From positions 1 to 43,688 of the forward strand of contig JAUYSH010000144.1 in assembly GCA_030696455.1 (NCBI GenBank): DNA of 43,688 nt, read 5' to 3'. Made by a program: the position numbers and the translations under genes. The notes below the pieces were generated by a model that was not told the DNA's origin, did no database searches, and worked only from the letters and a program-made list of their open reading frames with translations. The stretch comes from Elusimicrobiota bacterium (GTDB taxonomy: Bacteria > Elusimicrobiota > Elusimicrobia > UBA1565 > UBA9628). Below are positions 6,106 through 14,229 of this stretch, in pieces (position 1 is the first letter of the stretch; each line of letters opens with the position of its first letter).

Positions 6106-7124
6106 AAACCGCCATTTCCCTGCTCGAGACGGGCTTCGTCCCCGACGCGTTGACGCGCGCCGGCATCCGCCACCTGTGCGGCGTGCGCCTCGTTACGGAA
6201 TCACGCGACGCCGCCGGCCGCATGGCGGCGCTGCGCGCCTCGATCATGACCGGGCCGGTGGCACCCGTGCCGCAGATGGCCAACGAGCAGCATTACGAGG
6301 TGCCGGCCGAGTTCATGCGCCTGGCACTCGGTCCGCGCATGAAGTACTCCTCCTGTCTCCATGAAACGGGACGCGAGACCTTAGCCCAGGCCGAGGACGC
6401 GATGCTGGCGCTGACGGCTGAGCGCGCGGAGCTCGCCGACGGGCAGGACGTCCTCGAGCTCGGCTGCGGCTGGGGATCTTTGACGCTCTGGATGGCGGAG
6501 CGCTTCCCCAAGTCCCGCATCACCGCGGTGTCCAACTCCGCCCCGCAGCGTGAGCACATACTGGCCGAGGCGGCCCGCCGCGGCCTGAGCAATGTGATGG
6601 TGCTCACGCGCGACATGAATATCTTTTCGATCGACCAGACCTTCGACCGCGTCGTGTCGGTCGAGATGTTCGAGCACATGCGCAACTACCCCGAGCTGAT
6701 GCGCCGCGTGGCCGGCTGGCTCAAGCCCGGCGGCAAGCTCTTCGTGCACATCTTCTGCCACAAGACGCTCGCCTATCCCTTTACCGACGAGGGCGAGGAT
6801 GATTGGATGGCGCGCCATTTTTTCTCGGGCGGGATCATGCCCTCGGAAAGCCTCCTGCTCGATTTCCAGGGCCACCTCCGGCAGGAGAAGATGTGGATCG
6901 TGGACGGCCGTCACTACGAGCAGACCTCCAATCACTGGCTCGCCAACCTTGACTCCAACCGCGTCCGGGCTTTGGAGCTTCTGCGCGCGACCTACGGCGC
7001 CGACGCCGCCCTGCGCTTCACGCGCTGGCGCATCTTCTATATGGCCTGCGCCGAGCTGTTCGGCTACGCGGGCGGCAGCGAGTGGCGCGTGGCGCATTAC
7101 CTGTTCCGCAGGCGCGATGCATAG
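6102..7124 (+). CDS. CFA synthase/CNMT-like SAM-dependent methyltransferase
   Basis: The 340-aa protein contains the SAM-binding motif VLELGCGWGSLTLWMAE (residues about 117-133), VSVEMFEHM and a C-terminal region with DDWMARHFFSGGIMPSESLL and HYEQTSNHWL. These later motifs resemble the coclaurine N-methyltransferase-like branch of the cyclopropane fatty acid synthase family rather than classical Cfa. Members act on small molecules or on unsaturated acyl chains of phospholipids. The GTG start at 6102 overlaps the DUF1295 stop (GTGA) and has GGAGGG at 6092-6097. Located in a stress-type cluster with a second CFA-like enzyme at 9670, it may make a different modification of the same lipids. Confidence 0.85.
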   Translation: MKTAISLLETGFVPDALTRAGIRHLCGVRLVTESRDAAGRMAALRASIMTGPVAPVPQMANEQHYEVPAEFMRLALGPRMKYSSCLHETGRETLAQAEDAMLALTAERAELADGQDVLELGCGWGSLTLWMAERFPKSRITAVSNSAPQREHILAEAARRGLSNVMVLTRDMNIFSIDQTFDRVVSVEMFEHMRNYPELMRRVAGWLKPGGKLFVHIFCHKTLAYPFTDEGEDDWMARHFFSGGIMPSESLLLDFQGHLRQEKMWIVDGRHYEQTSNHWLANLDSNRVRALELLRATYGADAALRFTRWRIFYMACAELFGYAGGSEWRVAHYLFRRRDA

Positions 7125-7881
7125 CGCGCTCTACGAGGGCAAGGTCCGCCACCGGCGCCTGGCCCCGGTCCCGCACGAATTCGACTACACCCTATTCATG
7201 GTGTACCTCGATCTCGCGGAGGTCGACACGGTGTTCGCCGGGCGCTGGCTGTGGAGCGCCTCGCGCCGCGCGGTCGCGCGCTTGCGCCGCGAGGACCATC
7301 TCGGAGATCCCGCGCTCCCGCTCGATCGATGCGTGCGCGACCTGGTCCAAGAGAAGACCGGCCGCCGCCCCGAGGGCGCCATACGCCTGCTCACCCACCT
7401 CGCCTATTACGGCTGGTGCTTCAATCCCGTGAGCTTCTATTACTGCTTCGACCGTGCCGGCGCGCTCGAGGCCGTCGTGGCCGAGGTCAGCAACACGCCC
7501 TGGCTCGAGCGGCGCTGCTATGTCCTCGACCGAAAGGCAAGCCTCACCCCGGGGGAGGCGCTGAGCTGGCGGGCCCCCAAGCTCATGCACGTCTCGCCGT
7601 TCATGAAGATGGAGCAGGAGTATGTCTGGGCGCTTCGCGCGCCCGACGCGGGCCTCACGGTGCACATGGAGAACCTCGAGCGCGGCCAAAAGATATTCGA
7701 CGCGACCATGACCATGTCCCGCGTCGAGATCACCGGCCGCTCGCTCGCCTCGGCCCTGCTGCGCTGGCCGTTCATGACCCTTTTCGTCGTCGGCGGGATT
7801 CACTGGCAGGCGCTCAAGCTGTGGCTCAAGGGCGTGCCCGTCATCGACCATCCCAAGAAGCGCGCCGCGGAGGCTTCCTGA
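7117..7881 (+). CDS. DUF1365 family protein
   Basis: The 254-aa protein starts with ALYEGKVRHRRLAPVPHEFDYTLFMVYLDL, the standard DUF1365 opening, and keeps the family motifs LLTHLAYYGWCFNPVSFYYCFD (residues about 92-113), VSNTPWLER, and HVSPFMKME followed by a hydrophobic C-terminus (WPFMTLFVVGGIHWQALKLWLKG). The biochemical role is not established to my knowledge; the gene almost always sits with FAD-dependent amine-oxidase-like and CFA-like genes, so a step in fatty-acyl modification is likely. The ATG lies inside the end of the preceding gene (8-bp overlap), and the stop is shared with the next start, so it is part of one translationally coupled operon. Confidence 0.88.
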   Translation: MHSALYEGKVRHRRLAPVPHEFDYTLFMVYLDLAEVDTVFAGRWLWSASRRAVARLRREDHLGDPALPLDRCVRDLVQEKTGRRPEGAIRLLTHLAYYGWCFNPVSFYYCFDRAGALEAVVAEVSNTPWLERRCYVLDRKASLTPGEALSWRAPKLMHVSPFMKMEQEYVWALRAPDAGLTVHMENLERGQKIFDATMTMSRVEITGRSLASALLRWPFMTLFVVGGIHWQALKLWLKGVPVIDHPKKRAAEAS

Positions 7882-8393
7882 AAAACGCGCTCAATTATTT
7901 CGGCTTCCAGGCCGGCTGGCTCGCCTGCGTGATGGGCGCGGGCCACGGTCTGTTCTGGCTCGGCCCGCTGGCCGTCGCGGCGCTGTGCGCGGCGCATCTG
8001 CACTTCAGCGCCGACCCGAAGCGCGAAGCCCGGCGCCTCGTCGCCGTCGGCGTATTCGGGCTCGTGCTCGAAAGCGCCGCCCAAGGCGCGGGGCTATACG
8101 CCTACCGCGGCGCGCCGGCCGCGTGGCTGGCCCCCGCCTGGATCGTGGCGCTGTGGATCCTGCTCGCGGCGACCTTCGACGCCTCGCTCGGCTGGCTCGA
8201 ACGCCGCCCCTGGCTGTGCGCCGTCCTCGGCGCGGCCGCAAGCCCCTTCAGCTTCACCGCGGGCGTGCGTCTAGGCGCGGCCGACCTGATGCTGCCCGCT
8301 CCGGCGGGCTGGTTCGCTCTGTCAGCGTTGTGGTTCGTCGCACTTCCGTTGTCGTTTGCCGTCGCGAAATTGGCCGAAGGGAGAAATTCATGA
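7878..8393 (+). CDS. DUF2878 membrane protein with apparent CTG start
   Basis: The product (171 aa) has about five hydrophobic segments and the DUF2878 opening NYFGFQAGWLACVMGAGHG within its first 25 residues. Function is unknown; it accompanies CFA-like, DUF1365 and DUF1295 genes in many bacteria. The reading frame has no ATG, GTG or TTG before the conserved N-terminus: the only plausible start is CTG at 7878-7880, which overlaps the DUF1365 stop as CTGA, the same geometry as the ATGA and GTGA junctions elsewhere in this operon. The first ATG would remove most of the first membrane segment. The stop overlaps the next gene (ATGA). Confidence 0.8.
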   Translation: MKNALNYFGFQAGWLACVMGAGHGLFWLGPLAVAALCAAHLHFSADPKREARRLVAVGVFGLVLESAAQGAGLYAYRGAPAAWLAPAWIVALWILLAATFDASLGWLERRPWLCAVLGAAASPFSFTAGVRLGAADLMLPAPAGWFALSALWFVALPLSFAVAKLAEGRNS

Positions 8394-9667
8394 AAGGCAC
8401 GGCGGCGGTGATCGGAAGCGGCGTGGCCGGCATCGTCTCCGCCTGGGAGCTGTCCAAGGCCGGCTGGTCGGTCACGCTTTTCGAGAAGGACGCACGCGTC
8501 GGCGGTCATACGCATACTGTCGTCGTCGAAGACGGCCCCGACGCGGGAACCCCGGTCGACACCGGCTTCATCGTGCTCAATGAAAAGACTTACCCGGGCC
8601 TTCACGCGTTTCTGGCCGAGCTCGGCGTGAAGTGGCGATGGAGCGAGATGTCCTTCGGCTACCACGACGCGGGCTCGGGCCTTCAGTACGCCGGCACGAC
8701 TGTGTCGGGCCTATTCGCCCAGCGAGGCAACCTGCTGTCGCCTTCGTTCTGGTCCTTCCTGACGGAGATCCGCCGCTTCGGCCGGGTCGCCGAGGCCGAC
8801 CTCGAGGGAGGAGGGCTCGACCACGCGACGCTCGGCGACTACCTGCGCGCGCGCGAATTCTCCCGTGCCTTCATCGACCACTACGCGGGCCCGATGGGGG
8901 GCGCGATCTGGTCCACGGGCCTGTCCGAGATGATGGACTTCCCCGCGCGGACCTTTGCGCGATTCTTCAAGAACCACGGGCTGCTGTCCCTCGCCGACCG
9001 GCCTCGCTGGCAGACCGTCGTCGGCGGCAGCCACTCCTATGTCAAAGCCTTCCTCGCGCGCTTCCCCGGCCGCGTGGAGCGCGGCGCGGGCGTCGAATCC
9101 CTGCGCCGCCTGCCGGGCGGCGGCGTCGAAGTCCGCGCCCACGGGCGGGAGCCCGAGCGCTTCGACCGCGCGGTCGTCGCCTGCCATGCCGATGAAGCGT
9201 TGGCCCTGCTCACCGACCCGAGCGACGCCGAGAAGCGCGTGCTCGGGGCCTGGCATTACCTCGACAACCGCACCGTCCTTCACACCGATGAGTCGTTCAT
9301 GCCCCCGAACCGCCGCGCCTGGGCCGCGTGGAACTACAAACGAGAGATCGGCGAGGACGGTACCTCGGGCGTGTCGGCCACCTACGACATGAACCGTCTC
9401 CAGGGACTTGAGTCTTCGCGGCGCTACCTGGTCACTCTCAACCCCCGCCGCGAGCCGCGCCCGGGGACCATCCTGCGCGACCTGAACTACAAACATCCCG
9501 CGTACGGGTTCTCCGCTCTCCGCTCCCAGGCCGAGCTGCCGTCCTTGAGCGGCGTGCGCGACACCTGGTTCGCCGGCTCCTATCATGGCTACGGTTTTCA
9601 CGAAGACGCCGTGCAGTCCGCGCTCACCGTCGCCCGCAACTTTCAACTTGATTCCGTGGAGGCTTGA
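8390..9667 (+). CDS. FAD-dependent amine-oxidase-like oxidoreductase (fatty-acyl desaturase candidate)
   Basis: The 425-aa protein begins with a dinucleotide-binding motif (VIGSGVAGIVSAWELSKAG, residues about 7-25) followed by FEKDARVGGHTHTV, typical of flavin amine oxidases and phytoene-desaturase-like enzymes. Its C-terminus (WFAGSYHGYGFHEDAVQSAL) is the usual FAD-contact segment for the subgroup found with DUF1365 and CFA genes. In Rhodobacter sphaeroides the furan fatty acid pathway uses a desaturase (UfaD) after methylation of vaccenoyl chains; this gene could be an equivalent, but that is inference. The ATG has AGGGAG upstream and overlaps the DUF2878 stop. The next gene follows after two bases. 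Confidence 0.85.
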   Translation: MKGTAAVIGSGVAGIVSAWELSKAGWSVTLFEKDARVGGHTHTVVVEDGPDAGTPVDTGFIVLNEKTYPGLHAFLAELGVKWRWSEMSFGYHDAGSGLQYAGTTVSGLFAQRGNLLSPSFWSFLTEIRRFGRVAEADLEGGGLDHATLGDYLRAREFSRAFIDHYAGPMGGAIWSTGLSEMMDFPARTFARFFKNHGLLSLADRPRWQTVVGGSHSYVKAFLARFPGRVERGAGVESLRRLPGGGVEVRAHGREPERFDRAVVACHADEALALLTDPSDAEKRVLGAWHYLDNRTVLHTDESFMPPNRRAWAAWNYKREIGEDGTSGVSATYDMNRLQGLESSRRYLVTLNPRREPRPGTILRDLNYKHPAYGFSALRSQAELPSLSGVRDTWFAGSYHGYGFHEDAVQSALTVARNFQLDSVEA

Positions 9668-9669
9668 TA

Positions 9670-10917
9670 ATGGAACTCACCGCCGACCTTCCCGCCGAAG
9701 CCGGTCTGCTTGAAAAAACAGGCTCCGCCGCCGTCATGGCCTCGCTCGACCGCATCAAGCACGGGCGTCTGACGATGACCATGCCCGACGGCTCGACGCG
9801 CGTCTTCGGCGACGCCGCGTCCCCGGTCCGCGCCAGCCTGCGCGTCAAGCGCGCCTCGTTCTTCCGCCGCGTCCTGCTGTGGGGCGACGTGGGCTTCGGC
9901 GAGTCCTATCAGCACGGCGACTTCGAGACCGACGACCTCACCGCCCTGGTCCGCCTCTTCATCGAGAACGGGGAGGCCATGGCCGTCGAGAACGGCCGCT
10001 GGGCCGCCTGGGGCAAGATCCGCAACCGCCTGCGCCACCTCATGAACCGCAACACCGAGTCGGGCAGCCGGCGCAACATCTACGCGCACTACGACCTCGG
10101 CAACGAGTTCTTCAAGCTCTTCCTCGACCCGACCTTGATGTACTCCTGCGCCAAGTTCGAAGCCGGCGACACCCTCGAGTCCGCTCAGCGCCGCAAGGTC
10201 GGCTTAATACTCGACAAGGCCGGCGTGCGTGCCGGCGACCATGTCCTCGAGATCGGCTCCGGCTGGGGCACCTGCGCGATCGAAGCCGCCAAGCGCGGCG
10301 CCAAGGTCACCACGCTGACGATCTCCCGGCGCCAGTTCGAGTTCGTGAAGGCTCGCCTCGAGCGCGAGGGCTTCTCAGATCGCGTCGAAGTCGTCCTGCG
10401 CGACTATCGCAAGGCTGAAGGCTCCTACGACAGCATCGTGTCCATCGAGATGATCGAGGCCGTCGGCCACGAGTTCCTGGGCACCTTCTTCGCCACCTGC
10501 GACCGCCTGCTCATGCCCCACGGCGTCGCCGTGATCCAGGGCATCACCATCCCCGACCAGCGCTACGACGCCTACCGCGGCGGCTGCGACTGGATCCAGA
10601 AGCACATCTTCCCGGGAGCGCTCCTCCCCTCGCTGACCGCGATGTGCTCGGCCCTGACCGCGAACACGAGCCTGATGGTCGAAAGCGTGGAGAACATCGG
10701 CGCGCATTACGCGCCGACCTTGCGCCTGTGGCGCGAGGCGCTGCTCGCCAACAAGGACAAGGTCAAGGCACTGGGCTTCGACGAGACCTTCCTGCGCACC
10801 TGGGACTATTACTTCTCCTACTGCGAGGCGGGCTTCTCGACCCGCACGCTCGGCGACCTTCAGCTCGTGCTGACGCGTCCCAACAACCGCCGTCTGCCCG
10901 TCCCGGAGGCCCGATGA
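9670..10917 (+). CDS. Cyclopropane-fatty-acyl-phospholipid synthase family enzyme
   Basis: This 415-aa protein has the classical Cfa layout: an N-terminal region with RRVLLWGDVGFGESYQHGDF, the YDLGNEFFKLFLDPTLMYSCAKF segment before the SAM site, VLEIGSGWGTCAIEAA (residues about 194-209), SIEMIEAVG and a C-terminal DWIQKHIFPGALLPS. It should transfer a methylene or methyl group from SAM to unsaturated acyl chains of membrane phospholipids. GTGGAGG at 9656-9662 is a good ribosome-binding site for ATG 9670. It is the second CFA-like gene of the operon, which suggests two successive or alternative alkylations. Confidence 0.92.
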   Translation: MELTADLPAEAGLLEKTGSAAVMASLDRIKHGRLTMTMPDGSTRVFGDAASPVRASLRVKRASFFRRVLLWGDVGFGESYQHGDFETDDLTALVRLFIENGEAMAVENGRWAAWGKIRNRLRHLMNRNTESGSRRNIYAHYDLGNEFFKLFLDPTLMYSCAKFEAGDTLESAQRRKVGLILDKAGVRAGDHVLEIGSGWGTCAIEAAKRGAKVTTLTISRRQFEFVKARLEREGFSDRVEVVLRDYRKAEGSYDSIVSIEMIEAVGHEFLGTFFATCDRLLMPHGVAVIQGITIPDQRYDAYRGGCDWIQKHIFPGALLPSLTAMCSALTANTSLMVESVENIGAHYAPTLRLWREALLANKDKVKALGFDETFLRTWDYYFSYCEAGFSTRTLGDLQLVLTRPNNRRLPVPEAR

Positions 10918-11486
10918 AACGCCTGAGCGTCCTGTTCGCCGTCATATTCTCGGCTTGCGCCAGCCGTCCCGTGCCCCTCGATCCCATGGTCTGGCACGCC
11001 GAGTCGCTCAAGGCGACCGAAGCCGCGGCGGCCGGCTCCCCAGCCTCCGGCTCCGCCGCCGAGAAGGCCGCGGTCGAGAAGTTCCGCGCGTTCTTCGGCG
11101 ACCTGCGCGAGGACATGATCAAGAAGGAGATCCGCTCCGTCTACGCGCCCGAGGTCCGCTTCAACGACACGCTCAAGTCCATCCAGGGCGTGGAAACGCT
11201 CGAGCACTATCTCGTCGAGACCGCACGCAACGTCGAGTCCTGCAAGGTCGAGATCGAGGAGGTCCTCACCTCGTCCTCCGGCGTGTACGTGCGCTGGCGC
11301 ATGGGCATCCGCTTCAAGAAGTTCCACAAGGGCACGACCCAGGAATCCATCGGCATGAGCCACCTGCGCTTCGACAAGGAAGGGCGCGTCGTGTACCATC
11401 AGGACTACTGGGACTCGGGCGCGAACCTCTTCGAGAAGATCCCCGTGCTCGGCTCGGGCATCCGAGCGGTCAAGCGCCGGCTTTAA
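10914..11486 (+). CDS. NTF2/SnoaL-like lipoprotein
   Basis: The 190-aa product starts with MKRLSVLFAVIFSAC, a lipoprotein-type signal ending in Cys15. A linker rich in Ala leads to an NTF2-like domain from about residue 60 (VEKFRAFFGDLR, YAPEVRFNDTLKSIQGVETLEHYL, HQDYWDSGANLFEKIP), a cone-shaped fold used for binding small hydrophobic molecules. NTF2-like proteins of this kind commonly end DUF1295/CFA/DUF1365 operons; the ligand is unknown, possibly a modified lipid. The ATG overlaps the previous stop (ATGA). Its TAA shares four bases with the stop of the convergent YceI-like gene. Confidence 0.8.
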   Translation: MKRLSVLFAVIFSACASRPVPLDPMVWHAESLKATEAAAAGSPASGSAAEKAAVEKFRAFFGDLREDMIKKEIRSVYAPEVRFNDTLKSIQGVETLEHYLVETARNVESCKVEIEEVLTSSSGVYVRWRMGIRFKKFHKGTTQESIGMSHLRFDKEGRVVYHQDYWDSGANLFEKIPVLGSGIRAVKRRL

Positions 11487-12061
11487 CGGACCGCCGCAAG
11501 CGGCACGCGGTAGTGCAGCTCCAGGTGATCCTTGACTTTGGCGACGGCCCCGCCCGCGACCGATGGCGGCTGAATGCGGAATGCCGTGAACGTCGTGACA
11601 AGCGAGCCCCCGACCTCCGCCGCGGCGCCGTCTCCCTTAAAGACGAGGGCCGCCTTGACGGGGAATTCCTCGCCCCCGATCTTCAGGGTGCCCTCCACCG
11701 CCTCGGCCTTTCCCGCTCGCAGTGAATCCCATTCGGCCGCGGCATAAGGCCGGGACAGGAACTCCAGGTCCGGCTGGATCTTTGATTTAAGGATGTCGAG
11801 GACGGCCTTATCACGGGATGTATCCCCGCTGTCAAAGGCGGCGATCGGGACCACGACGCGCACGCGCTTGGAAGCGCCCTCAGCGATCAGCGCGACGCTG
11901 ACCGAGCAGTTCACGCCCACCGGCTCGACCTTCTTGACGAGGAACATCGTCTTCCTCGTCTTCCAGGCCACGCACGCCTTCCCATCCGGAAGGGACACCG
12001 TCGACGCCGCCGCATTGCCCGCCAACAGCGCCGCCAAAATCGTCACGCTCATCTTATTCAT
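11483..12061 (-). CDS. YceI-like periplasmic lipid-binding protein
   Basis: The 192-aa protein has a cleavable signal peptide (MNKMSVTILAALLAGNAAAS) and a YceI-type lipocalin-like domain: VVVPIAAFDSGDTSRDKAVLDIL at the middle, then GTLKIGGEEFPVKA and a C-terminal beta segment. YceI proteins bind isoprenoid or other long-chain lipids in the periplasm. AGGAG (12071-12067 on the minus strand) precedes the ATG by five bases, so this gene has a normal leader. It faces the lipid-modification operon and may handle its product or substrates; that is inference. Confidence 0.75.
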   Translation of the reverse strand: MNKMSVTILAALLAGNAAASTVSLPDGKACVAWKTRKTMFLVKKVEPVGVNCSVSVALIAEGASKRVRVVVPIAAFDSGDTSRDKAVLDILKSKIQPDLEFLSRPYAAAEWDSLRAGKAEAVEGTLKIGGEEFPVKAALVFKGDGAAAEVGGSLVTTFTAFRIQPPSVAGGAVAKVKDHLELHYRVPLAAVR

Positions 12062-12111
12062 AGTGACTCCTGACCCCGGGCAGAACGGCCACGCGCGTAT
12101 ATCTTAGATTT

Positions 12112-12140
12112 TTGATTGCAGCGGGGAATGCGGCTGTAAT
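12112..12140 (+). promoter_or_regulatory. Possible upstream promoter in the yceI/lipocalin gap
   Basis: TTGATT (12112-12117) and TGTAAT (12135-12140) are separated by 17 bp and point toward the lipocalin gene, about 150 nt away. The 12062-12296 gap otherwise holds the divergent leader of the YceI-like gene, a doubtful 28-codon ORF and the proximal -10 of the lipocalin gene. Confidence 0.4.
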
Positions 12141-12199
12141 AATCGGCTGTCCCGCGCACAGATAAGTGGCGGCGACGGTCAGCCCGTAAGGATGAAACG

Positions 12200-12286
12200 A
12201 TGAAAACGCTCTCCTCGAACCTGTCCGGACCGGGACTCTTGTGCCTTTTGGCGCTGGCGCGCAAGTTCCCCCAACCGGAGAGGTAG
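12200..12286 (+). CDS. Possible 28-aa leader peptide
   Basis: ATG at 12200 is preceded by AAGGA (12189-12193) at a normal distance and opens a frame of 28 codons with a hydrophobic centre (GPGLLCLLALA). Its TAG stop overlaps the TAGAAT -10 box of the lipocalin gene. Nothing is known of such a peptide; it may be chance. It would be transcribed from the possible promoter at 12112-12140. Confidence 0.2.
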   Translation: MKTLSSNLSGPGLLCLLALARKFPQPER

Positions 12287-12296
12287 AATGGTTCCC

Positions 12297-12800
12297 ATGA
12301 AGTCTCTTCCCCTGTTGGTGCTGCTCCTCGCAGCCTGCTCCCACGCCCCGTTCGACTCCCAGCCCATGCCGCGCGTGGAAGCGGAGAAGTACATGGGCAA
12401 GTGGTACGAGATCGCGCGCCTGCCCAATCGCTTCGAGAAAGGCTGCGACGGGGTCACCGCCGAGTACGCGCTGCAGAAGAACGGGACGGTGAGCGTGCTC
12501 AACACCTGCCGCAAGGGCGGCCCGCAAGGACCCGCGCGCACGGCGAGCGCCAAGGCGTGGAGCGTGGACCCCTCGGGCTCGCGCTACGAGGTCTCGTTTT
12601 TCCGGCCGTTCAAGGCGCCCTACTGGATCATCGAGCTCGACGCGCAATACCGCTGGGCGGCGGTGGGTCACCCCAAGCGGAAGTATCTCTGGATCCTGGC
12701 GCGCGAGAAGACCTTGCCGCCGGAGGTCGAGAAGGTTCTACTGGCGAAGCTGCAGGCCCTGGGCTACGACACCGCGCGCCTGGAGCGGCCCAAGCAGTAG
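12297..12800 (+). CDS. Blc-type bacterial lipocalin (lipoprotein)
   Basis: The 167-aa product has a lipoprotein signal (MKSLPLLVLLLAAC, lipid-modified Cys14) and the lipocalin motif GKWYEIARLPNRFEKGC near residue 37, then YWIIELDAQYRWAAVGHPKRKYLWILAR, a pattern specific to Blc-like outer-membrane lipocalins. These proteins bind fatty acids and lysophospholipids. The ATG at 12297 is preferred over 12288 because it gives a proper signal peptide and because TAGAAT (12284-12289) would place the transcript start at the codon. It is the first gene of a lipocalin-photolyase-lipocalin operon. Confidence 0.9.
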   Translation: MKSLPLLVLLLAACSHAPFDSQPMPRVEAEKYMGKWYEIARLPNRFEKGCDGVTAEYALQKNGTVSVLNTCRKGGPQGPARTASAKAWSVDPSGSRYEVSFFRPFKAPYWIIELDAQYRWAAVGHPKRKYLWILAREKTLPPEVEKVLLAKLQALGYDTARLERPKQ

Positions 12801-12810
12801 CCCCGCGAAA

Positions 12811-14229
12811 ATGGAAGAAACTCTCTTATGGCTTGGCAGCGACCTCCGCCTGGCGGACAACCCCGCCTTGATCGAGGCGGCCGCCGCCGGCCCGGTCGTC
12901 CCGGTCTATGTTTGGTCGCCCGCGGAAGACGGCGATTGGGCTCCGGGCGCGGCCTCGCGCTGGTGGCTGCACCATTCGCTTGAAAGCCTCGACCGCGACC
13001 TGCGCAAGCGCGGCTCGCGCCTGATCATCACAAAGGGACCCGCGGCGCAGTCCCTCGTCGCGGCCGCGCGCGAGTGCGGCGCCGGCGCCGTCGCCTGGAA
13101 CCGGCGCTACGAGCCCGCCGCCCTGCGCCAGGAGCAGGCCGTGCGCCTTGCCCTCGACGCGGCCGGCGTGCGCGCCCAGCCCCACGAGGGCAATGTGCTC
13201 TTCGCGCCCGACGCGATCCGGACCTTGAACGGCGGGCCCTACCGCGTCTTCACGCCGTATTGGAACCGCTGCGGGGCCGAGGCCGAGCCCGCCGCTCCGC
13301 GCGGAGAGGCCGGCCCCTTGAAGCTTCCCGCGAAGCTCCCGAAGTCCCTGTCTCTCGACGAACTCGGGCTTCTGCCCAAGGTCGCCTGGGCCACGGGCCT
13401 GAAGAACGCTTTTACCCCCGGCGAGGCCGGCGCGCGGCGCGACTTCGAGGCCTTCCTGGCGGGGCCCATCCGCGGCTACGCGGCCGACCGGAACTTCCCG
13501 GCGAGCGGCGGAGGCTCGCGCCTGTCCCCCCGGCTACACTTCGGCGAGCTGTCGGTCCGCCGCGTCTGGCGCGAAGCCCTCGGCGGCGATCCCGCGGCCA
13601 AGGGCGGCTTCCTGGGCGAGCTCGGCTGGCGCGACTTCGGTCGCCATGTGCTCTTCCACTATCCCGCAACGCCGGAGGCTCCGCTTGACCCGCGCTTCGC
13701 GTCCTTCCGCTGGCGCCGCGACGCCATGGGCCTCGCGGCCTGGAAGAAGGGGCTCACCGGCTATCCGCTCGTGGACGCGGGCATGCGCGAGCTGCGGAGC
13801 ACCGGCTTCATGCACAACCGGGTGCGCATGGTCGTCGCGTCCTTCCTCACCAAGGACCTGCTCATCGACTGGCGCGAAGGCGCGCGCTGGTTCTGGGACA
13901 CGCTCGTGGACGCCGACCTCGCCAGCAACACCCTCGGCTGGCAGTGGGCGGCGGGCTGCGGCGCCGACGCCGCGCCGTTCTTCCGGATCTTCAATCCCGT
14001 CGAGCAGGGAAAGCGCTTCGACGCGACCGGCGCCTACACCCGCCGCTGGGTGCCGGAGCTCGCGGCCCTGTCCGACCGCTGGCTGCACGAGCCGTGGACG
14101 GCGCCGGACGATGTCCGGCTCAAGGCCAAGGTGACGCTCGGCAAGACCTATCCCGCCCGTATCGTGGATCATAAAGCCGCCCGCATCCGCGCGCTCGAGG
14201 TCTTCGGGGCCTCGGGGAAGGCCCGATGA
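12811..14229 (+). CDS. phr: Class I deoxyribodipyrimidine photolyase
   Basis: The 472-aa protein has the antenna-binding Rossmann domain at the N-terminus (LLWLGSDLRLADNPAL) and the FAD-binding helical domain at the C-terminus with RLSPRLHFGELS, FLGELGWRDFGRH, FMHNRVRMVVASFLTKDLLIDW, ASNTLGWQWAAGCGADAAPFFRIFNP. The Trp and Asn residues that contact FAD and form the electron chain are present, so light-driven repair of cyclobutane pyrimidine dimers is expected. It follows the first lipocalin by ten bases and overlaps the second by ATGA. Photolyase genes are typical members of ECF sigma light/singlet-oxygen regulons, which supports the reading of the whole region. Confidence 0.93.
   Translation: MEETLLWLGSDLRLADNPALIEAAAAGPVVPVYVWSPAEDGDWAPGAASRWWLHHSLESLDRDLRKRGSRLIITKGPAAQSLVAAARECGAGAVAWNRRYEPAALRQEQAVRLALDAAGVRAQPHEGNVLFAPDAIRTLNGGPYRVFTPYWNRCGAEAEPAAPRGEAGPLKLPAKLPKSLSLDELGLLPKVAWATGLKNAFTPGEAGARRDFEAFLAGPIRGYAADRNFPASGGGSRLSPRLHFGELSVRRVWREALGGDPAAKGGFLGELGWRDFGRHVLFHYPATPEAPLDPRFASFRWRRDAMGLAAWKKGLTGYPLVDAGMRELRSTGFMHNRVRMVVASFLTKDLLIDWREGARWFWDTLVDADLASNTLGWQWAAGCGADAAPFFRIFNPVEQGKRFDATGAYTRRWVPELAALSDRWLHEPWTAPDDVRLKAKVTLGKTYPARIVDHKAARIRALEVFGASGKAR

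Noticed and set aside
12141-12290. Possible riboswitch before the lipocalin gene
   Set aside because: I compared by eye with c-di-GMP, TPP, fluoride and glycine classes and saw none of their conserved cores.
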